A stretch of 64,000 nt of DNA from Auanema rhodensis. Taxonomy: Eukaryota; Nematoda; Chromadorea; Rhabditida; Rhabditidae. Below, one piece after another: positions 42,823-55,756 of this stretch. Each line of letters opens with the position of its first letter. Position 1 is the first letter of the stretch. The position numbers were made by a program, and so were the translations under genes. The stretch covers positions 18,290,001 through 18,354,000 of the forward strand of contig OZ059897.1 of the NCBI GenBank assembly GCA_964057225.1, written 5' to 3'. Below the pieces are notes generated by a model. The model saw only the letters and a list, made by a program, of their open reading frames with translations, had not been told where the DNA came from and did no database searches.

Positions 42823-45800
42823 GGACAATGTTATTCAACGAAAAAATTAATTCTTCAGGGTGAAAATTGAGGATATAAGTGTGAACTTATATCAGTTGAT
42901 ATCTCGGTGCATTTTTAAGCTAGCGCAAATCTGATAACACAGATCGACGCAGCTTAAAAATCCGCATCGAATGCACTATACTACATTGAGAAACACTTGA
43001 TACAAAAATTAGTTATGATCGTTTGAAAAATGATGCATTAGTGTATGTTGAGTTTCCATGTACACTCAACATTGCTTCCAAAAACATTTTGACAAAAATT
43101 TTTTCGAAAAATTTCAAAATAATTTAGCAAAAAGTAGATGTTTTTAGATTTCATTTTTCAAGGCAAAGACGATGGACAATGTTATTCAACGAAAAAATTA
43201 ATTCTTCAGGGTGAAAATCGAGGATATAAGTGTGAACTTATATCAGTTGATATCTCGGTGCATTTTTAAGCTAGCGCAAATCTGATAACACAGATCGACG
43301 CAGCTTAAAAATCCGCACCGAATGCACTATACTACATTGAGAAACGCTTAATACAAAAATTAGTTATGATCGTTTGAAAAATGATGCATTAGTGTATGTT
43401 GAGTTTCCATGTACACTCAATATTGCTTCCAAAAACATTTTGACAAAAATGTTTTCGAAAAATTTCAAAATAATTTAGCAAAAAGTAGATGTTTTTAGAT
43501 TTCTTTTTTCAAGGCAAAGACGATGGACAATGTTATTCAACGAAAAAATCATTTCTTCAGGGTGAAAATCGAGGATATAAGTGTGAACTTATATCAGTTG
43601 ATATCTGGGTGCATTTTTAAGCTAGCGCAAATCTGATAACACAGATCGACGCAGCTTAAAAATCCGCATCGAATGCACTATACTACATTGAGAAACGCTT
43701 AATACATAAATTAGTTATGATCGTTTGAAAAATGATGCATTAGTGTATGTTGAGTTTCCATGTACACTCAACATTGCTTCCAAAAACATTTTGACAAAAA
43801 TTTTTTCGAAAAATTTCGAAATAATTTAGCAAAAAGTAGATGTTTTTAGATTCCATTTTTCAAGGCAAAGACGATAGACAATGTTATTCAACGAAAAAAT
43901 TAATTCTTCAGGGTGAAAATCGAGGATATAAGTGTGAACTTATATCAGTTGATATCTCGGTGCATTTTTAAGCTAGCGCAAATCTGATAACACAGATCGA
44001 CGCAGCTTAAAAATCCGCATCGAATGCACTATACTACATTGAGAAACGCTTAATACAAGAATTAGTTATAATCGTTTGAAAAATGATGCATTAGTGTATG
44101 TTGAGTTTCCATGTACACTCAACATTGCTTCCAAAAACATTTTGACAAAAATTTTTTCGAAAAATTTCAAAATAATTTAGCAAAAAGTAGATGTTTTTAG
44201 ATTCCATTTTTCAAGGCAAAGACGATAGACAATGTTATTCAACGAAAAAATTAATTCTTTAGGGTGAAAATCGAGGATATAAGTGTGAACTTATATCAGT
44301 TGATATCTCGGTGCATTTTTAAGCTAGCGCAAATCTGATAACACAGATCGACGCAGCTTAAAAATCCGCATCGAATGCTTTATACTACATTGAGAAACGC
44401 TTAATACAAAAATTAGTTATGATCGTTTGAAAAATGATGCATTAGTGTATGTTGAGTTTCCATGTACACTCAACATTGCTTCCAAAAACATTTTGACAAA
44501 AATTTTTTCGAAAAATTTCAAAATAATTTAGCAAAAAGTAGATGTTTTTAGATTCCATTTTTCAAGGCAAAGACGATGGACAATGTTATTCAACGAAAAA
44601 ATTAATTCTTCAGGGTGAAAATCGAGGATATAAGTGTGAACTTATATCAGTTGATATCTCGGTGCATTTTTAAGCTAGCGCAAATCTGATAACACAGATC
44701 GACGCAGCTTAAAAATCCGCATCGAATGCACTATACTACATTGAGAAACGCTTAATACAACAATTAGTTATAATCGTTTGAAAAATGATGCATTAGTGTA
44801 TGTTGAGTTTCCATGTACACTCAACATTGCTTCCAAAAACATTTTGACAAAAATTTTTGCGAAAAATTTCAAAATAATTTAGCAAAAAGTAGATGTTTTT
44901 AGATTCCATTTTTCAAGGCAAAGACGATGGACAATGTTATTCAACGAAAAAATTAATTCTTCAGGGTGAAAATCGAGGATATAAGTGTGAACTTATATCA
45001 GTTGATATCTCGGTGCATTTTTAAGCTAGCGCAAATCTGATAACACAGATCGACGCAGCTTAAAAATCCGCATCGAATGCACTATACTACATTGAGAAAC
45101 GCTTAATACAAAAATTAGTTATGATCGTTTGAAAAATGATGCATTAGTGTATGTTGAGTTTCCATGTACACTCAATATTGCTTCCAAAAACATTTTGACA
45201 AAAATGTTTTCGAAAAATTTCAAAATAATTTAGCAAAAAGTAGATGTTTTTAGATTTCTTTTTTCAAGGCAAAGACGATGGACAATGTTATTCAACGAAA
45301 AAATCATTTCTTCAGGGTGAAAATCGAGGATATAAGTGTGAACTTATATCAGTTGATATCTGGGTGCATTTTTAAGCTAGCGCAAATCTGATAACACAGA
45401 TCGACGCAGCTTAAAAATCCGCATCGAATGCACTATACTACATTGAGAAACGCTTAATACATAAATTAGTTATGATCGTTTGAAAAATGATGCATTAGTG
45501 TATGTTGAGTTTCCATGTACACTCAACATTGCTTCCAAAAACATTTTGACAAAAATTTTTTCGAAAAATTTCAAAATAATTTAGCAAAAAGTAGATGTTT
45601 TTAGATTCCATTTTTCAAGGCAAAGACGATAGACAATGTTATTCAACGAAAAAATTAATTCTTCAGGGTGAAAATCGAGGATATAAGTGTGAACTTATAT
45701 CAGTTGATATCTCGGTGCATTTTTAAGCTAGCGCAAATCTGATAACACAGATCGACGCAGCTTAAAAATCCGCATCGAATGCACTATACTACATTGAGAA

Positions 45801-48800
45801 ACGCTTAATACAAAAATTAGTTATAATCGTTTGAAAAATGATGCATTAGTGTATGTTGAGTTTCCATGTACACTTAACATTGCTTCCAAAAACATTTTGA
45901 CAAAAATTTTTTCGAAAAATTTCAAAATAGTTTACCAAAAAGTAGATGTTTTTAGATTCCATTTTTCAAGGCAAAGACGATAGACAATGTTATTCAACGA
46001 AAAAATTAATTCTTCAGGGTGAAAATCGAGGATATAAGTGTGAACTTATATCAGTTGATATCTCGGTGCATTTTTAAGCTAGCGCAAATCTGATAACACA
46101 GATCGACGCAGCTTAAAAATCCGCATCGAATGCACTATACTACATTGAGAAACGCTTAATACAAAAATTAGTTATAATCGTTTGAAAAATGATGCATTAG
46201 TGTATGTTGAGTTTCCATGTACACTCAACATTGCTTCCAAAAACATTTTGACAAAAATTTTTTCGAAAAATTTCAAAATAATTTAGCAAAAAGTAGATGT
46301 TTTTAGATTCCATTTTTCAAGGCAAAGACGATGGACAATGTTATTCAACGAAAAAATTAATTCTTCAGGGTGAAAATCGAAGATATAAGTGTGAACTTAT
46401 ATCAGTTGATATCTCGGTGCATTTTTAAGCTAGCGCAAATCTGATAACACAGATCGACGCAGCTTAAAAATCCGCATCGAATGCACTATACTACATTGAG
46501 AAACGCTTAATACAAAAATTAGTTATAATCGTTTGAAAAATGATGCATTAGTGTATGTTGAGTTTCCATGTACACTCAACATTGCTTCCAAAAACATTTT
46601 GACAAAAATTTTTTCGAAAAATTTCAAAATAATTTAGCAAAAAGTAGATGTTTTTAGATTCCATTTTTCAAGGCAAAGACGATGGACAATGTTATTCAAC
46701 GAAAAAATTAATTCTTCAGGGTGAAAATTGAGGATATAAGTGTGAACTTATATCAGTTGATATCTCGGTGCATTTTTAAGCTAGCGCAAATCTGATAACA
46801 CAGATCGACGCAGCTTAAAAATCCGCATCGAATGCACTATACTACATTGAGAAACACTTAATACAAAAATTAGTTATAATCGTTTGAAAAATGATGCATT
46901 AGTGTATGTTGAGTTTCCATGTACACTCAACATTGCTTCCAAAAACATTTTGACAAAAATTTTTTCGAAAAATTTCAAAATAATTTAGCAAAAAGTAGAT
47001 GTTTTTAGATTCCATTTTTCAAGGCAAAGACGATGGACAATGTTATTCAACGAAAAAATTAATTCTTCAGGGTGAAAATTGAGGATATAAGTGTGAACTT
47101 ATATCAGTTGATATCTCGGTGCATTTTTAAGCTAGCGCAAATCTGATAACACAGATCGACGCAGCTTAAAAATCCGCATCGAATGCACTATACTACATTG
47201 AGAAACACTTGATACAAAAATTAGTTATGATCGTTTGAAAAATGATGCATTAGTGTATGTTGAGTTTCCATGTACACTCAACATTGCTTCCAAAAACATT
47301 TTGACAAAAATTTTTTCGAAAAATTTCAAAATAATTTAGCAAAAAGTAGATGTTTTTAGATTTCATTTTTCAAGGCAAAGACGATGGACAATGTTATTCA
47401 ACGAAAAAATTAATTCTTCAGGGTGAAAATCGAGGATATAAGTGTGAACTTATATCAGTTGATATCTCGGTGCATTTTTAAGCTAGCGCAAATCTGATAA
47501 CACAGATCGACGCAGCTAAAAAATCCGCACCGAATGCACTATACTACATTGAGAAACGCTTAATACAAAAATTAGTTATGATCGTTTGAAAAATGATGCA
47601 TTAGTGTATGTTGAGTTTCCATGTACACTCAATATTGCTTCCAAAAACATTTTGACAAAAATGTTTTCGAAAAATTTCAAAATAATTTAGCAAAAAGTAG
47701 ATGTTTTTAGATTTCTTTTTTCAAGGCAAAGACGATGGACAATGTTATTCAACGAAAAAATCATTTCTTCAGGGTGAAAATCGAGGATATAAGTGTGAAC
47801 TTATATCAGTTGATATCTGGGTGCATTTTTAAGCTAGCGCAAATCTGATAACACAGATCGACGCAGCTTAAAAATCCGCATCGAATGCACTATACTACAT
47901 TGAGAAACGCTTAATACATAAATTAGTTATGATCGTTTGAAAAATGATGCATTAGTGTATGTTGAGTTTCCATGTACACTCAACATTGCTTCCAAAAACA
48001 TTTTGACAAAAATTTTTTCGAAAAATTTCGAAATAATTTAGCAAAAAGTAGATGTTTTTAGATTCCATTTTTCAAGGCAAAGACGATAGACAATGTTATT
48101 CAACGAAAAAATTAATTCTTCAGGGTGAAAATCGAGGATATAAGTGTGAACTTATATCAGTTGATATCTCGGTGCATTTTTAAGCTAGCGCAAATCTGAT
48201 AACACAGATCGACGCAGCTTAAAAATCCGCATCGAATGCTTTATACTACATTGAGAAACGCTTAATACAAAAATTAGTTATGATCGTTTGAAAAATGATG
48301 CATTAGTGTATGTTGAGTTTCCATGTACACTCAACATTGCTTCCAAAAACATTTTGACAAAAATTTTTTCGAAAAATTTCAAAATAATTTAGCAAAAAGT
48401 AGATGTTTTTAGATTCCATTTTTCAAGGCAAAGACGATGGACAATGTTATTCAACGAAAAAATTAATTCTTCAGGGTGAAAATCGAGGATATAAGTGTGA
48501 ACTTATATCAGTTGATATCTCGGTGCATTTTTAAGCTAGCGCAAATCTGATAACACAGATCGACGCAGCTTAAAAATCCGCATCGAATGCACTATACTAC
48601 ATTGAGAAACGCTTAATACAACAATTAGTTATAATCGTTTGAAAAATGATGCATTAGTGTATGTTGAGTTTCCATGTACACTCAACATTGCTTCCAAAAA
48701 CATTTTGACAAAAATTTTTGCGAAAAATTTCAAAATAATTTAGCAAAAAGTAGATGTTTTTAGATTCCATTTTTCAAGGCAAAGACGATGGACAATGTTA

Positions 48801-49842
48801 TTCAACGAAAAAATTAATTCTTCAGGGTGAAAATCGAGGATATATGTGTGAACTTATATCAGTTGATATCTCGGTGCATTTTTAAGCTAGCGCAAATCTG
48901 ATAACACAGATCGACGCAGCTTAAAAATCCGCATCGAATGCACTATACTACATTGAGAAACGCTTAATACAAAAATTAGTTATAATCGTTTGAAAAATGA
49001 TGCATTAGTGTATGTTGAGTTTCCATGTACACTCAACATTGCTTCCAAAAACATTTTGACAAAAATGTTTTCGAAAAATTTCAAAATAATTTAGCAAAAA
49101 GTAGATGTTTTTAGATTCCATTTTTCAAGGCAAAGACGATAGACAATGTTATTCAACGAAAAAATTAATTCTTTAGGGTGAAAATCGAGGATATAAGTGT
49201 GAACTTATATCAGTTGATATCTCGGTGCATTTTTAAGCTAGCGCAAATCTGATAACACAGATCGACGCAGCTTAAAAATCCGCATCGAATGCTTTATACT
49301 ACATTGAGAAACGCTTAATACAAAAATTAGTTATGATCGTTTGAAAAATGATGCATTAGTGTATGTTGAGTTTCCATGTACACTCAACATTGCTTCCAAA
49401 AACATTTTGACAAAAATTTTTTCGAAAAATTTCAAAATAATTTAGCAAAAAGTAGATGTTTTTAGATTCCATTTTTCAAGGCAAAGACGATAGACAATGT
49501 TATTCAACGAAAAAATTAATTCTTCAGGGTGAAAATCGAGGATATAAGTGTGAACTTATATCAGTTGATATCTCGGTGCATTTTTAAGCTAGCGCAAATC
49601 TGATAACACAGATCGACGCAGCTTAAAAATCCGCATCGAATGCACTATACTACATTGAGAAACGCTTAATACAAAAATTAGTTATAATCGTTTGAAAAAT
49701 GATGCATTAGTGTATGTTGAGTTTCCATGTACACTCAACATTGCTTCCAAAAACATTTTGACAAAAATTTTTGCGAAAAATTTCAAAATAATTTAGCAAA
49801 AAGTAGATGTTTTTAGATTCCATTTTTCAAGGCAAAGACGAT

Positions 49843-52800
49843 GGACAATGTTATTCAACGAAAAAATTAATTCTTCAGGGTGAAAATCGAGGATATATGT
49901 GTGAACTTATATCAGTTGATATCTCGGTGCATTTTTAAGCTAGCGCAAATCTGATAACACAGATCGACGCAGCTTAAAAATCCGCATCGAATGCACTATA
50001 CTACATTGATAAACGCTTAATACAAAAATTAGTTATGATCGTTTGAAAAATGATGCATTAGTGTATGTTGAGTTTCCATGTACACTCAATATTGCTTCCA
50101 AAAACATTTTGACAAAAATGTTTTCGAAAAATTTCAAAATAATTTAGCAAAAAGTAGATGTTTTTAGATTTCTTTTTTCAAGGCAAAGACGATGGACAAT
50201 GTTATTCAACGAAAAAATCATTTCTTCAGGGTGAAAATCGAGGATATAAGTGTGAACTTATATCAGTTGATATCTGGGTGCATTTTTAAGCTAGCGCAAA
50301 TCTGATAACACAGATCGACGCAGCTTAAAAATCCGCATCGAATGCACTATACTACATTGAGAAACGCTTAATACATAAATTAGTTATGATCGTTTGAAAA
50401 ATGATGCATTAGTGTATGTTGAGTTTCCATGTACACTCAACATTGCTTCCAAAAACATTTTGACAAAAATTTTTTCGAAAAATTTCGAAATAATTTAGCA
50501 AAAAGTAGATGTTTTTAGATTCCATTTTTCAAGGCAAAGACGATAGACAATGTTATTCAACGAAAAAATTAATTCTTCAGGGTGAAAATCGAGGATATAA
50601 GTGTGAACTTATATCAGTTGATATCTCGGTGCATTTTTAAGCTAGCGCAAATCTGATAACACAGATCGACGCAGCTTAAAAATCCGCATCGAATGCACTA
50701 TACTACATTGAGAAACGCTTAATACAAAAATTAGTTATAATCGTTTGAAAAATGATGCATTAGTGTATGTTGAGTTTCCATGTACACTCAACATTGCTTC
50801 CAAAAACATTTTGACAAAAATTTTTTCGAAAAATTTCAAAATAATTTAGCAAAAAGTAGATGTTTTTAGATTCCATTTTTCAAGGCAAAGACGATAGACA
50901 ATGTTATTCAACGAAAAAATTAATTCTTCAGGGTGAAAATCGAGGATATAAGTGTGAACTTATATCAGTTGATATCTCGGTGCATTTTTAAGCTAGCGCA
51001 AATCTGATAACACAGATCGACGCAGCTTAAAAATCCGCATCGAATGCTTTATACTACATTGAGAAACGCTTAATACAAAAATTAGTTATGATCGTTTGAA
51101 AAATGATGCATTAGTGTATGTTGAGTTTCCATGTACACTCAACATTGCTTCCAAAAACATTTTGACAAAAATTTTTTCGAAAAATTTCAAAATAATTTAG
51201 CAAAAAGTAGATGTTTTTAGATTCCATTTTTCAAGGCAAAGACGATGGACAATGTTATTCAACGAAAAAATTAATTCTTCAGGGTGAAAATCGAGGATAT
51301 AAGTGTGAACTTATATCAGTTGATATCTCGGTGCATTTTTAAGCTAGCGCAAATCTGATAACACAGATCGACGCAGCTTAAAAATCCGCATCGAATGCAC
51401 TATATTACATTGAGAAACGCTTAATACAAAAATTAGTTATGATCGTTTGAAAAATGATGCATTAGTGTATGTTGAGTTTCCATGTACACTCAACATTGCT
51501 TCCAAAAACATTTTGACAAAAATTTTTGCGAAAAATTTCAAAATAATTTAGCAAAAAGTAGATGTTTTTAGATTCCATTTTTCAAGGCAAAGACGATGGA
51601 CAATGTTATTCAACGAAAAAATTAATTCTTCAGGGTGAAAATCGAGGATATAAGTGTGAACTTATATCAGTTGATATCTCGGTGCATTTTTAAGCTAGCG
51701 CAAATCTGATAACACAGATCGACGCAGCTTAAAAATCCGCATCGAATGCACTATACTACATCGAGAAACGCTCAATACAAAAATTAGTTATAATCGTTTG
51801 AAAAATGATGCATTAGTGTATGTTGAGTTTCCATGTACACTCAACATTGCTTCCAAAAACATTTTGACAAAAATTTTTTCGAAAAATTTCAAAATAATTT
51901 AGCAAAAAGTAGATGTTTTTAGATTTCATTTTTCAAGGCAAAGACGATGGACAATGTTATTCAACGAAAAAATTAATTCTTCAGGGTGAAAATCGAGGAT
52001 ATAAGTGTGAACTTATATCAGTTGATATCTCGGTGCATTTTTAAGCTAGCGCAAATCTGATAACACAGATCGACGCAGCTTAAAAATCCGCATCGAATGC
52101 ACTATACTACATTGAGAAACGCTTAATACAAAAATTAGTTATGATCGTTTGAAAAATGATGCATTAGTGTATGTTGAGTTTCCATGTACACTCAATATTG
52201 CTTCCAAAAACATTTTGACAAAAATGTTTTCGAAAAATTTCAAAATAATTTAGCAAAAAGTAGATGTTTTTAGATTTCTTTTTTCAAGGCAAAGACGATG
52301 GACAATGTTATTCAACGAAAAAATCATTTCTTCAGGGTGAAAATCGAGGATATAAGTGTGAACTTATATCAGTTGATATCTGGGTGCATTTTTAAGCTAG
52401 CGCAAATCTGATAACACAGATCGACGCAGCTTAAAAATCCGCATCGAATGCACTATACTACATTGAGAAACGCTTAATACATAAATTAGTTATGATCGTT
52501 TGAAAAATGATGCATTAGTGTATGTTGAGTTTCCATGTACACTCAACATTGCTTCCAAAAACATTTTGACAAAAATTTTTTCGAAAAATTTCGAAATAAT
52601 TTAGCAAAAAGTAGATGTTTTTAGATTCCATTTTTCAAGGCAAAGACGATAGACAATGTTATTCAACGAAAAAATTAATTCTTCAGGGTGAAAATCGAGG
52701 ATATAAGTGTGAACTTATATCAGTTGATATCTCGGTGCATTTTTAAGCTAGCGCAAATCTGATAACACAGATCGACGCAGCTTAAAAATCCGCATCGAAT

Positions 52801-54054
52801 GCACTATACTACATTGAGAAACGCTTAATACAAAAATTAGTTATAATCGTTTGAAAAATGATGCATTAGTGTATGTTGAGTTTCCATGTACACTCAACAT
52901 TGCTTCCAAAAACATTTTGACAAAAATTTTTTCGAAAAATTTCAAAATAATTTAGCAAAAAGTAGATGTGTTTAGATTCCATTTTTCAAGGCAAAGACGA
53001 TAGACAATGTTATTCAACGAAAAAATTAATTCTTTAGGGTGAAAATCGAGGATATAAGTGTGAACTTATATCAGTTGATATCTCGGTGCATTTTTAAGCT
53101 AGCGCAAATCTGATAACACAGATCGACGCAGCTTAAAAATCCGCATCGAATGCTTTATACTACATTGAGAAACGCTTAATACAAAAATTAGTTATGATCG
53201 TTTGAAAAATGATGCATTAGTGTATGTTGAGTTTCCATGTACACTCAACATTGCTTCCAAAAACATTTTGACAAAAATTTTTTCGAAAAATTTCAAAATA
53301 ATTTAGCAAAAAGTAGATGTTTTTAGATTCCATTTTTCAAGGCAAAGACGATGGACAATGTTATTCAACGAAAAAATTAATTCTTCAGGGTGAAAATCGA
53401 GGATATAAGTGTGAACTTATATCAGTTGATATCTCGGTGCATTTTTAAGCTAGCGCAAATCTGATAACACAGATCGACGCAGCTTAAAAATCCGCATCGA
53501 ATGCACTATACTACATTGAGAAACGCTTAATACAAAAATTAGTTATGATCGTTTGAAAAATGATGCATTAGTGTATGTTGAGTTTCCATGTACACTCAAC
53601 ATTGCTTCCAAAAACATTTTGACAAAAATTTTTGCGAAAAATTTCAAAATAATTTAGCAAAAAGTAGATGTTTTTAGATTCCATTTTTCAAGGCAAAGAC
53701 GATGGACAATGTTATTCAACGAAAAAATTAATTCTTCAGGGTGAAAATCGAGGATATAAGTGTGAACTTATATCAGTTGATATCTCGGTGCATTTTTAAG
53801 CTAGCGCAAATCTGATAACACAGATCGACGCAGCTTAAAAATCCGCATCGAATGCACTATACTACATCGAGAAACGCTCAATACAAAAATTAGTTATAAT
53901 CGTTTGAAAAATGATGCATTAGTGTATGTTGAGTTTCCATGTACACTCAACATTGCTTCCAAAAACATTTTGACAAAAATTTTTTCGAAAAATTTCAAAA
54001 TAATTTAGCAAAAAGTAGATGTTTTTAGATTTCATTTTTCAAGGCAAAGACGAT
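49843..54054 (+). repeat. 6-monomer (2106-bp) higher-order repeat, two tandem copies at the array edge
   Basis: Monomers starting 49843, 50194, 50545, 50896, 51247 and 51598 match those starting 51949, 52300, 52651, 53002, 53353 and 53704. Ordered marks: GTTTTCG with GATTTCTTTTTT; TCATT with TGGG and CGAAATA; an A-start monomer; TGCTTTATA; TTTTTGCG; CATCGAG with CTCAATA. Private changes separate the copies: ATATATGTG and CATTGATAAACG in the first, GATGTGTTTA and CTTTAGGG in the second. The second copy ends at the retroelement junction, so the duplication involves the very last monomers. Confidence 0.85.
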
Positions 54055-54074
54055 GGCGTTCCATTCGGAGACTC

Positions 54075-54081
54075 TATATAT
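54075..54081 (+). promoter_or_regulatory. TATA-box candidate of the LTR
   Basis: TATATAT, just inside the truncated repeat, with the identical copy at 63088-63094. It lies 213 bp before an AATAAA, the arrangement expected of U3-R in an LTR. In the 5' copy, everything upstream is satellite, so any U3 enhancer has been lost while the TATA remains. AT-rich hexamers occur by chance in this sequence, so this rests on the spacing. Confidence 0.4.
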
Positions 54082-54287
54082 GTAACTGCAGGGTTAGAGC
54101 CAGACCGACTAGAGGAATGAGGAATGGCACCGCCTTCCCTCATGCCCCTATTCGGGAGTTCGCCCCTTTGCAAGCCCATGGACGGTTTGCATCTAACTTA
54201 GTTAATCTTATATATTAGTCTTTGTCTTGTAAATGTAGTTTACTTTATCCTTGTGTTAATGTATTGTAATGATATTGTATTGTGTAT

Positions 54288-54293
54288 AATAAA
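54288..54293 (+). terminator. AATAAA polyadenylation signal candidate in the LTR
   Basis: AATAAA followed by T- and GT-containing sequence; the second copy is at 63301-63306. Together with the TATA candidate it would frame an R region of roughly 200 bp. A further plus-strand AATAAA occurs at 56126-56131, so which one serves the element transcript is open. Confidence 0.45.
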
Positions 54294-54987
54294 CCTATAT
54301 ATTTCCTTATCTTATGTAATCCTTATGCTCTGTTTCCATACCGCTACACTTATGGAATACTATACGCGTAGTTGAGCAGACTACAATGGTCTGTTCAATA
54401 TACGTAGGAGCATAATGGAACGTGGAGGTTCCACCTCGAACTCATTTTTGTCGCAAAAACTCGCATAAAAAGTCCATATTTTGATATCTAAATTAAAACT
54501 TCCTCCACGGTTAGCAACATAATGAGGGCGCCAACTTGTATAAGGTGCAGGTACAAGGGATCTCTCTTTTAGAGAGCTAGGACTACATAATTTTGAAATT
54601 TCACCCGCTGTCCCCACTCATAAAACCGTCTGAGTGTCCACCCTTATAATACCGTATCCTGCACCGCTTCTCTTGCATTTTTTTTTGAGGACGTTTGGAT
54701 CGAAATAGGGGACAATTTCACCAAACGAAATTTTGATTACATTATTATTTGGCAACGAGGAGTTAGAATGAAATTTTGAAAGCGCACAAAGTTTAATATT
54801 TTATTGTGGTCAGGACTAGAGATTTGAAAGTTAAATTCAGGCGTAAAAGAGCATGCTAACTAAATATTTTTGCGGGAGCCGTTATTCGGTTTTTATTTTT
54901 TTTTTGATTGTGAGAATAGACCACACTAGTCCGAAAAATCCTGGCACAAATTTTATTGCCTGTCAGGTCATTTTGGCGAAAGCACAT

Positions 54988-55383
54988 GGGCTACGGATGT
55001 TTTCTTCTCCGTAGAATGTGTCACCTTCCTCAGCTCATTTTTGTTGCTAACATCATAAGATATTCCCACACACCTACCGTAGTATTCATATTGTAATATT
55101 CTATAAATTAGTAGAATGGTTTAAAGAAAAAAATTGCGTTTTATAAACGAGCTTTGGTCTCAGTCCATTAGTAAAATGAGCAATCTTTTTAAATATTCTC
55201 GGAATCTCATTAGCATGCCAAAATCATTCCGAAAAAGAATCGCCCACGGCTTTTAATAATAACGTGCACATGAGCCATTTTCCCAAGGCGCACGCACTCC
55301 TTCTTTATTAATAAGCTCGACCAAAGTTTGTGTTATGGAAAAAAAAAAAAAAGAGAGAGAGAACAAATGAGTGAAATTAAGTA
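54988..55383. other. no gene seen; A-run with GA repeat
   Basis: No open frame with coding character on either strand. It contains an A14 run followed by a (GA)n stretch at about 55339-55362 and AT-rich sequence otherwise. Depending on which LTR model holds, it is either element leader or LTR. Confidence 0.6.
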
Positions 55384-55389
55384 TTTATT
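55384..55389 (-). terminator. AATAAA polyadenylation signal for the antisense frame
   Basis: On the minus strand AATAAA lies 16 bases past the stop codon of the 116-codon antisense frame, inside ATATAATAAATAC. The placement fits a short 3' UTR of a real transcript and supports the frame, though AATAAA is common in AT-rich DNA. Confidence 0.45.
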
Positions 55390-55405
55390 ATATATGAAAC
55401 AATTG

Positions 55406-55756
55406 TTAAAAGCCCCATTTAAAATGCAACTGTCTCACAAATTCTATAGGCTGTGAGATGGGCTCATCGCTAGGCTCTAAATACTGCGAATACACCGAAT
55501 CCGCAGAGGTCCTTAGCAATAAGCCCATAGGAGACTGTTCATAAAATAAATAAATTTTAAACAAAATTTTAGACATATAATCATAAAAATCATGAGACTT
55601 ATGCTCATACCAATTCCAAGGGGATGCGACCAGATTTGGGTTTTCATACCAATGCGCGCACAAGTCGGTGAGGCACCATCGCCGGATAGCTGCAACCTCA
55701 TCCGCTATTTCCTGCATTAGGGAGAAGTTTACTAATCCCCTTCCCAGATAATGCAT
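55406..55756 (-). CDS. antisense ORF, 116 aa, unknown function
   Basis: An ATG-initiated frame opposite to the polyprotein, between the 5' repeat and the polyprotein start. I do not recognise the family. The product is Trp/Tyr/Phe-rich (for example NWYEHKSHDFYDYMSK), mildly acidic near its C-terminal end (EPSDEP), and has no signal peptide, transmembrane segment or Cys motif. Residue use looks protein-like rather than random, and an AATAAA follows the stop closely. Antisense ORFs between LTR and coding region, or inside the LTR, are known in some retroviruses and plant gypsy elements, so an accessory regulator is possible; this is inference. If the long-LTR model is right, it lies inside the LTR and a second copy should exist beyond the window. 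A second ATG frame overlapping it (55513-55701) is a shadow. Confidence 0.5.
   Translation of the reverse strand: MHYLGRGLVNFSLMQEIADEVAAIRRWCLTDLCAHWYENPNLVASPWNWYEHKSHDFYDYMSKILFKIYLFYEQSPMGLLLRTSADSVYSQYLEPSDEPISQPIEFVRQLHFKWGF

Larger units (their letters stand above)
1..54054 (+). repeat. 351-bp satellite DNA array, 154 monomers, head to tail
   Basis: The same 351-bp unit repeats from the first base until the retroelement junction. Taking the phase from GGACAATGTT, monomer starts fall on 1+351n throughout, so 154 whole monomers fill the stretch with no net insertion or deletion. Monomers differ by scattered substitutions at a few dozen sites, many shared by several copies, such as TCATT for TTAAT, TGGG for TCGG, CACCG for CATCG, GTTTACC for ATTTAGC and CTTTTTCG for TTTTTTCG. 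The unit is AT-rich with A and T tracts in its second half. All copies share one orientation and there are no interrupting elements. Arrays of this kind usually lie in centromeric or other constitutive heterochromatin; that location is inference. The array continues leftwards out of the window. The stretches 21763-25272 and 42823-49842 are mosaics of the same variants without one simple higher-order unit. Confidence 0.99.
54057..54987 (+). repeat. direct repeat copy 1 (5'-truncated 5' LTR; minimum extent)
   Basis: Matches 63070-64000 base for base by eye. Its left edge is the satellite junction; upstream bases differ from those before 63070, so the first part of the LTR (equivalent of 62520-63069) is missing. 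The right edge given is only where the window ends in the other copy. Two readings remain. In one, the LTR ends near 54348 (GCTACA), 842 bp in the intact copy, and the rest is internal sequence of a tandemly duplicated element. In the other, the LTR continues to just before the polyprotein, about 2.8 kb. The stretch also has small hairpins: CTCTCT/AGAGAG around TTT at 54562-54576, and GTGGA/TCCAC in the GGAACGTGGAGGTTCCAC segment. Confidence 0.85.

Noticed and set aside
1..54054. CENP-B box or hammerhead ribozyme in the satellite
   Set aside because: No TTCG-N4-A-N2-CGGG in either strand and no CTGATGA core paired with GAAA; only CTGATAAC is seen, which does not fit.
1..54054. CRISPR-like array
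   Set aside because: The 351-bp units are contiguous with no unique spacers, and the context is eukaryotic.
54381..54617. 78-codon antisense frame (copy at 63394-63630) containing TGGCGCCC, a tRNA-Lys-like primer site
   Set aside because: Only eight matching bases, on the strand opposite to the element, and not next to a TG...CA end. The frame has no recognisable content and is duplicated only because the repeat is.
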